Made by a program: the position numbers and the translations under genes | The notes under the pieces: generated by a model | Databases searched by the model: none | The model's input: only the letters and a program-made list of their open reading frames with translations | What the model was told of the DNA's origin: nothing | Shown here: piece after piece, positions 37,156 to 45,657 of the stretch | How positions within the stretch are numbered: the first letter of the stretch is position 1 | Layout of the letters: each line of letters opens with the position of its first letter | NCBI GenBank assembly: GCA_002398365.1 | Contig: DGYK01000060.1 | Location: 237,981-301,980, forward strand | Direction of reading: 5' to 3' | Origin: Flammeovirgaceae bacterium UBA5008 | Lineage (GTDB): Bacteria; Bacteroidota; Bacteroidia; Cytophagales; Cyclobacteriaceae | DNA length: 64,000 nucleotides

Positions 37156-37929
37156 ATGAAACGAGTGAGGGTCATACCGGTAATCATGATAAACAGTGGC
37201 CGTGCCGTGATTACCCAAAAATTCAGTAAGCCTATTTACGTAGGAGACCCTATCAACTCCATCAAGATACTGAATGATAAAGAGGTGGATGAATTGGTGA
37301 TTTTAGATATAACCGATAAGAAAATTCAGAAGAAGCCCGATTTTGAATTAATCGAAAAGATGGCTTCAGAAAGCTTCATGCCATTGGCCTATGGCGGGCA
37401 TGTAACAGAAATTGCCGATGCTGAGATTTTGCTAAAGTGTGGCATTGAGAAAATTTCTTTTAACCGTGCTCTATTTACACATCCGGAGATGGTGAAAGAA
37501 CTTTCGTATCGGGTAGGAAAACAAAGTATCGTTGCTTCCATTGATGTAAGTAAAAATTGGCTGGGATCCTATCAGGTGAAAACTCGCAATGGAACCGAAA
37601 CCGTGGGATCGAATTTGGAAGAAATAGTGCGGCAAGTAATGAGTTTAGGCGTGGGAGAAATTTTTCTAAACGCTATTGATCGCGATGGCACCATGACTGG
37701 ATATGACGAGAAGCTGATCAAACGAATTACCAGTGCGGTCAATGTGCCGGTAATTGCATGTGGTGGTGCTGCCTCGATAGCAGATTTTCTAAAGGCCGTT
37801 AAGGAGGGAGGCGCGTCTGCCGTTGCAGCCGGTGCCATGTTTTTTTTCAAAGGTGGTTTTAATAGCGTGTTGGTAAATTACCCCGATCAAAAAAAATTGC
37901 TTTCCGAATTTTATACACATCTTGAGTAA
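37156..37929 (+). CDS. wbuZ: HisF-like glycosyl amidation protein WbuZ
   Basis: 257-residue (beta/alpha)8 barrel related to HisF, the docking and ammonia-channelling partner of HisH. The open frame begins at 37117, but ATG 37156 gives the family N-terminus MKRVRVIPVIMINSGR. HisF needs Asp11 and Asp130 for cyclase chemistry; here position 11 is Met while D130 (VASID) is retained, as expected for the WbuZ/HisF2 branch that does not make imidazole-glycerol phosphate. The phosphate-site glycines (YGGHV, CGGAAS, AAGAMF) remain. The stop overlaps the flippase start by 8 bases. Confidence 0.9.
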   Translation: MKRVRVIPVIMINSGRAVITQKFSKPIYVGDPINSIKILNDKEVDELVILDITDKKIQKKPDFELIEKMASESFMPLAYGGHVTEIADAEILLKCGIEKISFNRALFTHPEMVKELSYRVGKQSIVASIDVSKNWLGSYQVKTRNGTETVGSNLEEIVRQVMSLGVGEIFLNAIDRDGTMTGYDEKLIKRITSAVNVPVIACGGAASIADFLKAVKEGGASAVAAGAMFFFKGGFNSVLVNYPDQKKLLSEFYTHLE

Positions 37930-39307
37930 GGCCAGTCAAATTTTTAATCAAGTTTTAACAGCGCTCCGAAAGGATGGGTCTTTTGCGCAGAGTTACGCAA
38001 TTGTTCTTTCCGGTACAGGTGTCAATATTCTAGTGCAAATCCTGATTACACCAATTATCACTCGCATTTATGGACCCGAAGCGTATGGCACGTATTCGAT
38101 CTTTAATGCGCTTGCTACCAATATTGCCATGATCGCTACACTGCGATTTCCTCAAGCACTTCTCTTACCAACCCAAGAGCGAGACTTTCATATTCTGATG
38201 CGTGTCACATTGGTAAGTGCACTGGTTACAACTTCTATCACGTTTTTGGGATTTTATTTTGCCTCAGCACCTTTGCTGAAATGGTTGGGAGCTGAAAAGC
38301 TCATCGATTACTATTTTTTAATTCCTGTGATGGTACTGTTGATTGCACTCAATCAAATTTTTGGGCAATGGCAATACCGATTAGACAAGTTTAAAAAATC
38401 GGTCGCTATCGATACTGGTACCTTAATTGGTGTCCGAATATTTAATCTCAGCTATGGAGTGCTGGCCACCCGTAACACTATCGGACTATTGTTGGGCGAT
38501 ATGCTTGGAAAAACAGTGGGGCTTTTTTTTAGTTGGAGGTTGATTATAAAAGATCAGATTCAATATCTTTTTTCAAGCGTTTCATGGCATGATTTCTGGC
38601 GATTAGTCAAAGAATATCAACATTATCCAATTTATAATTTGCCTGGTGTTTGGGCAACATTGTTCTCTGAGCAATTAGTTGTATTCTTTGTTTCTTCCCA
38701 TTATGGAGTTTCCACGCTGGGTGTTTTGTCGTTGGCGGTTAGTATGCTCGATTTGCCTAAGCGATTGTTTGCCTACACCGTTACCTCAGTTTTTTTTAAA
38801 AAGGCAGTAGAAGTGTACAAGTCATCGCTGGAAGAATTGCAAACATTGGTGCTTCGGGTGCTGTATGGACTATTGGCAGCTTGTATTTTGCCTTACGGAC
38901 TGGTAACTGCCTTTGGTGAAGAACTATTCACTTTTGTCTTCGGTCAGGATTGGCTGCTCAGTGGAAAATTAGCGCAATACATTGCCATCTATTGTGTTTT
39001 TGAATTGCTCTACATCTCACTCGATTCAGTATATTATGTGCTGCGCAAAGAAAGACGGCTTTTTGTCTTTCAAATAGCCACTTTTGTGCTTCGCTTTAGT
39101 GTAATGTTTGCCAGTGTTCAGTTTTCACTTCCTCTGGAAGAATGTATTCTGATATTAACCGTTGCGAATTCAATATTATACCTATCGCATTTGGGTTACA
39201 TTTTGCATCTGCTGCGATTAAAGTGGTTTAAACATCTGTTTTTTATTATTTTGATTGAGGCATCTTGTGTACTAGTATTTCTTGGCTTAAGACAGTTATT
39301 TTACTAG
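37922..39307 (+). CDS. Wzx-type lipid-linked oligosaccharide flippase
   Basis: 461-residue MOP-superfamily membrane protein with about 12-14 transmembrane helices. It should flip undecaprenyl-linked repeat units to the periplasm. The first helix pair holds GTGVNILVQILITPIITRIYGPEAYG, shared by polysaccharide flippases (shown in part: ITRIYGPEAYGTYS). The start is TTG 37922, overlapping wbuZ by 8 bases; there is no better start before the first helix. It is central evidence that the surrounding locus makes a Wzx-dependent surface glycan. Confidence 0.88.
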   Translation: MSKASQIFNQVLTALRKDGSFAQSYAIVLSGTGVNILVQILITPIITRIYGPEAYGTYSIFNALATNIAMIATLRFPQALLLPTQERDFHILMRVTLVSALVTTSITFLGFYFASAPLLKWLGAEKLIDYYFLIPVMVLLIALNQIFGQWQYRLDKFKKSVAIDTGTLIGVRIFNLSYGVLATRNTIGLLLGDMLGKTVGLFFSWRLIIKDQIQYLFSSVSWHDFWRLVKEYQHYPIYNLPGVWATLFSEQLVVFFVSSHYGVSTLGVLSLAVSMLDLPKRLFAYTVTSVFFKKAVEVYKSSLEELQTLVLRVLYGLLAACILPYGLVTAFGEELFTFVFGQDWLLSGKLAQYIAIYCVFELLYISLDSVYYVLRKERRLFVFQIATFVLRFSVMFASVQFSLPLEECILILTVANSILYLSHLGYILHLLRLKWFKHLFFIILIEASCVLVFLGLRQLFY

Positions 39308-39352
39308 CACTCAGAAAAGAATTTCACTCATTTTAATTCGTACCTATAAGAA

Positions 39353-40522
39353 TTGATTGTGAAAGTTACCTACCTAACGATTGGAGAAGCCAGTGCAGGA
39401 GTTAGCAAAAAACTCCGCGACAAAACAGCGAGTCTGCGCCAAGCCGGATTGGATGTCCATTTAGTGATTCTAGGATCTGAGAAGAATGAATTCGATGCTC
39501 ATGTTTCGCGAGTACAGGTTAATCAATCGCTGGCGCATAAGGTCGGAAAACTTTTTTTTCTTTGGCGTTTATCGGTCTTTTTTGAGCAATGGGCTCTGTA
39601 CCGTGCTGCATTAAATTGGGTTCGAGCTCACCCTTCAGACTTTATTTTGTTTCGGTATCCGGTGGGCGATTTTTTTCTGTGGGGATTTCTTCATCGCTGC
39701 CCACAGCGGGTTGTTTTTGAATACAACACAATTGAGTTGGCTGAATTAAATTTGAGAAAATCAGCTTCTTTTTACTATCAATATTTTTATTGGAGTGAAC
39801 GAGTTTTTGGTAAGGCAGTTCGAGTTCGTTCTGCAGGAATAATAGGAGTTACTCCGGAGATTGCTCAGTACCAATCCGCGATAACGAAAGGTAGTGTGCC
39901 CTCTATTGCGATCAGCAACGGAATTAATGTAGAAAGAGTGAAGCAACGTGCAGGTGCTGACTTTGACGGAGCGGAGTTGCGAATCGTTTTGCTTTCCGGA
40001 TCTCAAGCTCAATGGCATGGAGTGGATATTCTATTGAAAAGTCTGGAGGAAATAAAAAACGAATGCAAGATCATTTGTTACATCGCTGGGCAAATTACAA
40101 AAGAACAAGAAGATCGTGCTCGAAGAATACAAAACGTAGTTGTATTACCGCCTCAATATGGAGAAGATCTGGACAAACTCATGGATCAATGTCACCTCGG
40201 AATTGGAACGTTGGGATTTGAAACTAGCTTCCTCACGCAGGCGTGTCCTCTGAAGGTGCGAGAATATTGGGCCAGAGGTATTCCTTTTGTGATTGCTTAT
40301 GAAGATGCAGACCTGATTCAGAACACTGAAATGCAGCCTTACTTTCTTCGTGTACAAATTGAAAACGGAACAATTCGATTAAATGAAGTAATTGATTTTG
40401 CAAAGAAAGTATATGCAGCTGGGAATGTCCCGATCAGGCTTCGGTCGTTGGCAAAAGAGCAAATTGACTATACAGTAAAGGCGCAGCAGTATGTTTCATT
40501 TTTATACTCCTTACAGGCATGA
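39353..40522 (+). CDS. Glycosyltransferase, GT4-like (GT-B fold)
   Basis: 389 residues, cytosolic or membrane-associated. Two Rossmann halves: an N-terminal half with GEASAGVSKKLRDKTASLRQ and a C-terminal half with LRIVLLSGSQAQWHGVDILLKSL, the donor-binding GQITKEQED region and YGEDLDKLMDQCHLGIGTLG. The E-x7-E motif of classical GT4 is weak (CPLKVREYWARGIPFV takes its place). Start TTG 39353 or GTG 39359 cannot be separated. The stop overlaps the next gene by 4 bases (ATGA), so translation is probably coupled. Sugar specificity is unknown. Confidence 0.75.
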   Translation: MIVKVTYLTIGEASAGVSKKLRDKTASLRQAGLDVHLVILGSEKNEFDAHVSRVQVNQSLAHKVGKLFFLWRLSVFFEQWALYRAALNWVRAHPSDFILFRYPVGDFFLWGFLHRCPQRVVFEYNTIELAELNLRKSASFYYQYFYWSERVFGKAVRVRSAGIIGVTPEIAQYQSAITKGSVPSIAISNGINVERVKQRAGADFDGAELRIVLLSGSQAQWHGVDILLKSLEEIKNECKIICYIAGQITKEQEDRARRIQNVVVLPPQYGEDLDKLMDQCHLGIGTLGFETSFLTQACPLKVREYWARGIPFVIAYEDADLIQNTEMQPYFLRVQIENGTIRLNEVIDFAKKVYAAGNVPIRLRSLAKEQIDYTVKAQQYVSFLYSLQA

Positions 40523-42900
40523 ATAGGAAAATCGTAGTTTTTACAATTGATTATCCGGATCCCCTGTTGGATAAAGAACTCCCTTATTTATCTGCTAACT
40601 TTGATGAGGTTTACCTCCTTCCTCAAAACTTAATTGGTTCTCCCACGCTTCCATCGAATGTAAAGGCCTTTTCAATTTTTAAAAAAGTTGACTTAAAGAG
40701 ACCGATACCACTTTTAATAAAACATTTAGGACGAATCATCCGAATCTATAGTACGAAACTTACCCAGTCCGAATATCGAAGATATTACATAACCTATATC
40801 AAGAGTTTCTTAGGTTATCTGATTTTAGAGCTTGAAAAGATAGAGCCCATCCGGAAGTTTGTACAACAGCATCAATTGCAGGACGCGTTGTTTTATGATT
40901 ATTGGCTGGTCGATTCTACACTTGCTCTGGCAGAACTAAAGCGCGAAGGAATGGTGAAGTATTCCATTGCCCGCACACATGGTTTTGATTTATATCATGA
41001 GCGACAATTTGAAAAGCATGTGGCTTTTCAGGAATACCGAGTCGCACATCTGGATAAAGTATTTACGATCAGTCGTCATGGCTTTGACTATCTCCACGCC
41101 AAGTTGCCAAATGAGTTGCACACGAAAATAGGGCTCAATTATTTAGGCGTCACGCCCCGCAAAATCGAATTACTTTCTCGGGTCGATCAGAAAGTTTATA
41201 CGATCGTTTCGTGTTCTTCCGTGATCGGTTTAAAGCGAGTCGGTTTATTGGTGGAGGTTTTAAAAAGATGCCATCTGCCGATCCGGTGGATTCATTTTGG
41301 CGATGGCCCTTTAATGCAAGAGGTAAAACAGAAAGTGGGGGAGTTGCCTTCCAACATTCAAGCTGAACTAAGAGGCAGTCAGCCTAACCAAGTGGTGATG
41401 GAATTTTATCATCACCATTATGTTGACCTTTTTGTTTCTTTTAGTCAGTATGAGGGCCTTCCTGTTTCCATGATGGAGGCGATACAATTTGGTATCCCCG
41501 TAATGGCATGCGAAATCTATGGCATCCCTGAGATTGTAACACCCCAAACCGGTGTATTGGTAAATGTAGATGACGAGGAAGATGCCCTTGCTCTGATGTT
41601 GGAACAAACCTTGCGCACGCAACCGTTTGATAGAAAAGCGATCCGCGAATTTTTTGAAAACCGTTTTAATGCTGAGCGAAATTTTGAGCAATTTATTCGC
41701 GATATTTCTGCGCTATTTGCTATGCCTCACGTTTCCAGCCATCCAACTAGAACGTATCAACAATGCACCCGTTGTGTATTGGATACTTCTGATGATCCTT
41801 CTATATCCTTCAATGAGCAAGGAATTTGCAGTTACTGTGAAAATTATGATGTAGAAGAAAAGACATTGCTAAAGGGACCTGAAGCAATGAAACAAGAGCT
41901 AGAAGGAAGCCTCAAACGGATCAAGGAAGCCGGAAAAGGGAATAAGTACGATTGCATATTAGGAATTAGCGGAGGAGTTGACAGTACTTATTTGGCTTAT
42001 AAAGCGAAGGAGTTTGGGCTTCGCCCGTTGCTCGTTCACTTTGATAATGGATGGAATTCAGAATTGGCCGTAAAGAATATTGAAAACATTGTAACCAAGC
42101 TTGGCTTCGATCTACACACCTTCGTCATTGACTGGGATGAATTCAGAAGCTTGCAGTTAGCATTTTTACGTGCTTCAGTGATTGATGTGGAATTGCCCAC
42201 CGATCATGCTATGCTGGCGACACTTTACAATCTGGCGCTCCAACACAAAGTAAAATATATACTGAGCGGACACAATATTGTTTCTGAATTGGTTTTGCCT
42301 CAAAATTGGTACTACAATAAGCGTGACCATGTGCACATTCAGGCTATCAATGATCAATTTGGAGAAGTGCCTTTGAAAACATTTCCTTTACTTACCTCCA
42401 AACTCAAATTCCTCACCGCATTTCATGAAATTCAGAGTGTAGCCTTGTTAAATTATTTGCCCTACAACAAAGAAGAGGTAAAGAAGGTGATTATTGAAAA
42501 GCTGGAGTGGCGTGATTACGGTGGTAAGCACTATGAATCTATTTTTACGCGATTCTATCAGGGATATATTCTGATCAAAAAATTTGGCGTGGATAAGCGC
42601 AAAGCGCACTTATCGAATTTAATTTGCTCAAGACAAATTACCAAAGAGCAAGCAATTGCTCAATTGCAACAACCTGCATATGATCCGCAAGTGTTTGCTT
42701 CGGACTATGAATTTGTTTTGAAGAAATTTAAGTTGACCAAGGCAGAGTTCGAAGAAATCATGAATCGCCCGGTAAAGAAACATACCGATTACCCGGTAGA
42801 TGTTTCAATTTATGATCGCTACACCATTTTAAGACTAGTGCGTCCATTTTGGATTGGTTTTAAAAAGCTTCGCCAAAGATTAAGACCAACAAACGGATAA
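40519..42900 (+). CDS. Fusion: GT4 glycosyltransferase + WbuX-type sugar amidotransferase
   Basis: 793 residues containing two complete enzymes. Residues 1 to about 395 are a GT-B glycosyltransferase with the GT4 E-x7-E motif in SQYEGLPVSMMEAIQFGIPV. After a short linker (AMPHVSSHPTRT) the second domain begins at residue 416 with an intact zinc ribbon (CTRCVLD ... CSYC), the pyrophosphatase loop DCILGISGGVDSTYLAY and EWRDYGGKHYESIFTRFYQG. The second domain is clearly paralogous to the stand-alone WbuX at 35314, including near-identical blocks at both protein and DNA level. The fusion implies that sugar transfer and amidation occur on the same substrate, using ammonia from the single HisH/WbuZ pair. 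Confidence 0.9.
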   Translation: MNRKIVVFTIDYPDPLLDKELPYLSANFDEVYLLPQNLIGSPTLPSNVKAFSIFKKVDLKRPIPLLIKHLGRIIRIYSTKLTQSEYRRYYITYIKSFLGYLILELEKIEPIRKFVQQHQLQDALFYDYWLVDSTLALAELKREGMVKYSIARTHGFDLYHERQFEKHVAFQEYRVAHLDKVFTISRHGFDYLHAKLPNELHTKIGLNYLGVTPRKIELLSRVDQKVYTIVSCSSVIGLKRVGLLVEVLKRCHLPIRWIHFGDGPLMQEVKQKVGELPSNIQAELRGSQPNQVVMEFYHHHYVDLFVSFSQYEGLPVSMMEAIQFGIPVMACEIYGIPEIVTPQTGVLVNVDDEEDALALMLEQTLRTQPFDRKAIREFFENRFNAERNFEQFIRDISALFAMPHVSSHPTRTYQQCTRCVLDTSDDPSISFNEQGICSYCENYDVEEKTLLKGPEAMKQELEGSLKRIKEAGKGNKYDCILGISGGVDSTYLAYKAKEFGLRPLLVHFDNGWNSELAVKNIENIVTKLGFDLHTFVIDWDEFRSLQLAFLRASVIDVELPTDHAMLATLYNLALQHKVKYILSGHNIVSELVLPQNWYYNKRDHVHIQAINDQFGEVPLKTFPLLTSKLKFLTAFHEIQSVALLNYLPYNKEEVKKVIIEKLEWRDYGGKHYESIFTRFYQGYILIKKFGVDKRKAHLSNLICSRQITKEQAIAQLQQPAYDPQVFASDYEFVLKKFKLTKAEFEEIMNRPVKKHTDYPVDVSIYDRYTILRLVRPFWIGFKKLRQRLRPTNG

Positions 42901-43997
42901 TGATTGCGTCCATGCAATTTCTAACGAACAAAAAAATATTAGTAATTTCTCCGGAATCCTGGTCACACATTCCTGTGTCAAAACATCACTACACTAAAGT
43001 CTTGGCGAAAAACGGGAATGATGTTTATTTTTTAAATCCTCCTGCTGATAAAAATTCAGTAGTAGAAGATCCGATTCACCAAGGAGTCAAAGTAGTGGAT
43101 TATGTCGCGATACCGGGAGTCAATCGATTGCCCTCTTTTTTACGCAATTGGATTAACCGTTATCAGATTCGCTCCTTAGAGAAACTTTGCGGTACATCAT
43201 TTGATGTCGTTTGGTCGTTTGATGCATTTCGATTTCAAAACCTCCATTTGTTTGGCGCTACAATAAATTTGTATCACGCAGTGGATGTTCATATTTCACC
43301 ATTGGAGATGGAATTAGCCTCAACGGCACACCTGATTATTTCTGTCTCTCAAAAGATTTTAGATCGGTATACTTTTGCAAATAAGGTTATGCAGAAGATT
43401 AACCATGGGTTGGGTGCTCATTTTTTTGAAGCATTGGAACCAATACAGTTACCGAATTCTCCTCTACACGTAGGCTATGTTGGAAATTTAGATAATTGGT
43501 GCATCGATATTCCCACTTTATTGCAAATCGTAGACACTCATTCATCGGTTCAATTTACATTTATCGGGCCGTATAAGAATGATTCGGAGTTGGCAAATGC
43601 TTTGCTCCAAAAACCCAATTGCTCACTGATGGGTCGCGTACCTACCGAAAAACTACCTTCGCTATTTCAACAATTTCATTTTTTTGTGATGGTGTATAAG
43701 GGCGATGAAGTAGATGTAAATTCAAATCATCATAAAATTCTGGAATATTTAACTACCGGGAAGCCTGTGGTGATGAACTATACGGATGAATACAATGATA
43801 AACGCGATTTGGTGATAATGTCCGACCAAAATCAGCAACTTCCGTTGCTCTTCCAGCAGGTTTGCACTAATTTTAATAAATATGCCACGGATGATTTGAT
43901 GGCAAAGCGAAAGGCATTTGCGTTCTCCAATTCGTACCAGCAACATGTGGTTACAATTGATCAGCTCATGGTTCACCATTTAGCCACCGCGAAATGA
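42900..43997 (+). CDS. Glycosyltransferase (GT-B fold, TuaH-like)
   Basis: 365 residues. The N-terminal half starts KKILVISPESWSHIPVSKHHY and contains INLYHAVDVHISPLE; the donor half carries LHVGYVGNLDNWCIDIPTLL, VQFTFIGPY and the acidic patch HHKILEYLTTGKPVVM, which replaces the E-x7-E motif. This is the pattern of teichuronic-acid-type (TuaH-like) transferases. The ATG shares one base with the upstream stop (TAATG); an in-frame Met four codons later is an alternative. The next gene overlaps by 4 bases. Confidence 0.8.
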   Translation: MIASMQFLTNKKILVISPESWSHIPVSKHHYTKVLAKNGNDVYFLNPPADKNSVVEDPIHQGVKVVDYVAIPGVNRLPSFLRNWINRYQIRSLEKLCGTSFDVVWSFDAFRFQNLHLFGATINLYHAVDVHISPLEMELASTAHLIISVSQKILDRYTFANKVMQKINHGLGAHFFEALEPIQLPNSPLHVGYVGNLDNWCIDIPTLLQIVDTHSSVQFTFIGPYKNDSELANALLQKPNCSLMGRVPTEKLPSLFQQFHFFVMVYKGDEVDVNSNHHKILEYLTTGKPVVMNYTDEYNDKRDLVIMSDQNQQLPLLFQQVCTNFNKYATDDLMAKRKAFAFSNSYQQHVVTIDQLMVHHLATAK

Positions 43998-44833
43998 TTA
44001 AGTTTTTTTTACGCGCGCTTCGAAAGTTGAAATTGATTCAGCATTTGAATCTGATGTTTACCTATACCATTCATGGTCGTGCCTATCGTATACCAGTGAA
44101 AGGAGGAGTGGGTTTTGATCATTTCTTAGATGCAGAACAATGGATGCGAGATGTATTAAAGAAGCTCCTTGCGCAGCAACCCAACAAAGCATTTCTCGAT
44201 GTGGGCGTAAACATAGGACAAACTTTACTGACTGTAAAAAGCATACAAAATGATGTTCCTTACTATGGATTTGAACCCAATCCGATTTGTGTGTCGTATG
44301 TAGCAGACTTGGTTGAAGCCAACCGACTGAAAGCGTCCGTTTATCCAGTGGGAATGAGCAACACCAGTGGTTTGGCCGTACTTTACAAGGATGTTCAACT
44401 GCCGGGCGATAGCAGTGCATCCATGATTAAAGAATTCAGAGACACGCAAGGTAAAGTAGAGGTTTTCGTTCCGATTCTTTCATGGGATCACATTCCAGCA
44501 CGTGAACAATCTGTCCAGTTTGGGATTGTGAAAATTGATGTGGAAGGTGCAGAGTGGGAAGTACTTTCCGGATTGACAGAATTGCTGGAACAGCAACGAC
44601 CATTCATCATTTGTGAGGTACTTCCGGTGTATACCAGCGACAATACATTCCGCCTTGAGCGGCAAGAAAAAATATTGCAACTCCTCAAGAAGCTGAATTA
44701 TTCTATTTTTCGAATTGGCTTGGATGCCACGCTCAATCCTTTACAAACAATCGAAGTGCATAGTAATCTAGCTGATTGTAACTATGTTTTTGCTCCGACT
44801 GAACGAACAGGAACTCTTTCCAATTCCAAATAA
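43994..44833 (+). CDS. FkbM-family methyltransferase
   Basis: 279 residues. SAM-dependent O-methyltransferase of the FkbM group: motif I AFLDVGVNIGQTLLTV (about residues 64-79), the acidic loop YYGFEPNPICVSYV, and the conserved VKIDVEGAEWEVLSGL. FkbM enzymes methylate hydroxyls on sugars or polyketides; in this setting a glycan hydroxyl is the likely target. Overlaps its neighbours by 4 bases upstream and 1 base downstream, so it is inside the glycan operon. Confidence 0.9.
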   Translation: MIKFFLRALRKLKLIQHLNLMFTYTIHGRAYRIPVKGGVGFDHFLDAEQWMRDVLKKLLAQQPNKAFLDVGVNIGQTLLTVKSIQNDVPYYGFEPNPICVSYVADLVEANRLKASVYPVGMSNTSGLAVLYKDVQLPGDSSASMIKEFRDTQGKVEVFVPILSWDHIPAREQSVQFGIVKIDVEGAEWEVLSGLTELLEQQRPFIICEVLPVYTSDNTFRLERQEKILQLLKKLNYSIFRIGLDATLNPLQTIEVHSNLADCNYVFAPTERTGTLSNSK

Positions 44834-45657
44834 TGAACCCGCTGGTATCAGTCATTATGCCAGTTTACAATGGCGAAAAATATTTAGCCGAGGCCATTCA
44901 ATCCGTACTGAATCAATCGTATCAGCAGTTGGAATTGTTGATTGTGAATGATGGCAGTACTGATGGCAGCGAAACAATCGTACACCAGTTTTCAGACCCG
45001 CGAATTCGGTACTTTCGTCAAGATAATTCTGGAGTTTCGGTTGCACGCAACACTGCTTTGGCAAACATGAGCGGAGATTATTTTTGTTGCCTCGATGGAG
45101 ACGATGTTCTTCCAATCAATTCCATCCAAAGCAGAATGGATGTATTCAGAAGATCATCCTCCATTGCCTTTGTGGATGGCTTGGTCAATGTATATAACTC
45201 AACACTTCAAAAAATACTTTATCAGTGGGTACCCCAAAAAGAAGGTGACGTTTTTAATGAGTTGATTCGACTAACCGGGCATTGCTTCTTTGGCCCAACT
45301 TGGCTGGTAAAGCGAATACATGGAACAAAATATCATTTTGAAAATGGGATGACGCATGGCGAGGATTTGCTTTTTTATATTTCAATAGCCAACAGTGGGG
45401 AGTACGCTTACACAACTGATTGCATACTTCATTATAGAAAAAACGAGCAATCAGTCATGAATAACCTATCCGGCTTAGGGAGAGGGTACGCTTTCTTGGC
45501 AGCTAAATTGCACGAAAAGTTTGGCGATCGTTTTACGCTTTGGAATAGGTTTCTCTTTCACTTTAAAGTTCGGAAAATCATGTTTTTGTCCTTTTGCAGT
45601 AATAGAGACTATCGGAAAGCGTTTGAATATGTAATTTTGGGAAAAACAAAAGAGTAA
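44833..45657 (+). CDS. Family 2 glycosyltransferase (GT-A fold)
   Basis: 274 residues. The N-terminal GT2 signature is complete: VSVIMPVYNGEKYLAEAIQSV, IVNDGSTDGS, VSVARNTAL and the metal-binding CLDGDDVL (DxD). A shorter-than-average C-terminus with no transmembrane helix suggests a soluble or peripheral enzyme acting on the lipid-linked intermediate. Coupled by one-base overlaps to both neighbours. Donor and acceptor are not predictable. Confidence 0.92.
   Translation: MNPLVSVIMPVYNGEKYLAEAIQSVLNQSYQQLELLIVNDGSTDGSETIVHQFSDPRIRYFRQDNSGVSVARNTALANMSGDYFCCLDGDDVLPINSIQSRMDVFRRSSSIAFVDGLVNVYNSTLQKILYQWVPQKEGDVFNELIRLTGHCFFGPTWLVKRIHGTKYHFENGMTHGEDLLFYISIANSGEYAYTTDCILHYRKNEQSVMNNLSGLGRGYAFLAAKLHEKFGDRFTLWNRFLFHFKVRKIMFLSFCSNRDYRKAFEYVILGKTKE

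Noticed and set aside
36534..37929. hisH and hisF-like genes as part of histidine biosynthesis
   Set aside because: They overlap a WbuX gene, the HisF-like protein lacks Asp11, and no other his genes are present.
27010..44010. T8 tracts in the glycan genes (27010-27017, 37840-37847, 38523-38530, 39552-39559, 44003-44010), considered as phase-variation switches
   Set aside because: A8 tracts of equal length occur in ordinary genes such as tatA (1492-1499), the WG-repeat gene (288-295) and the CHAT gene, so they fit background base composition, and all the genes are intact.
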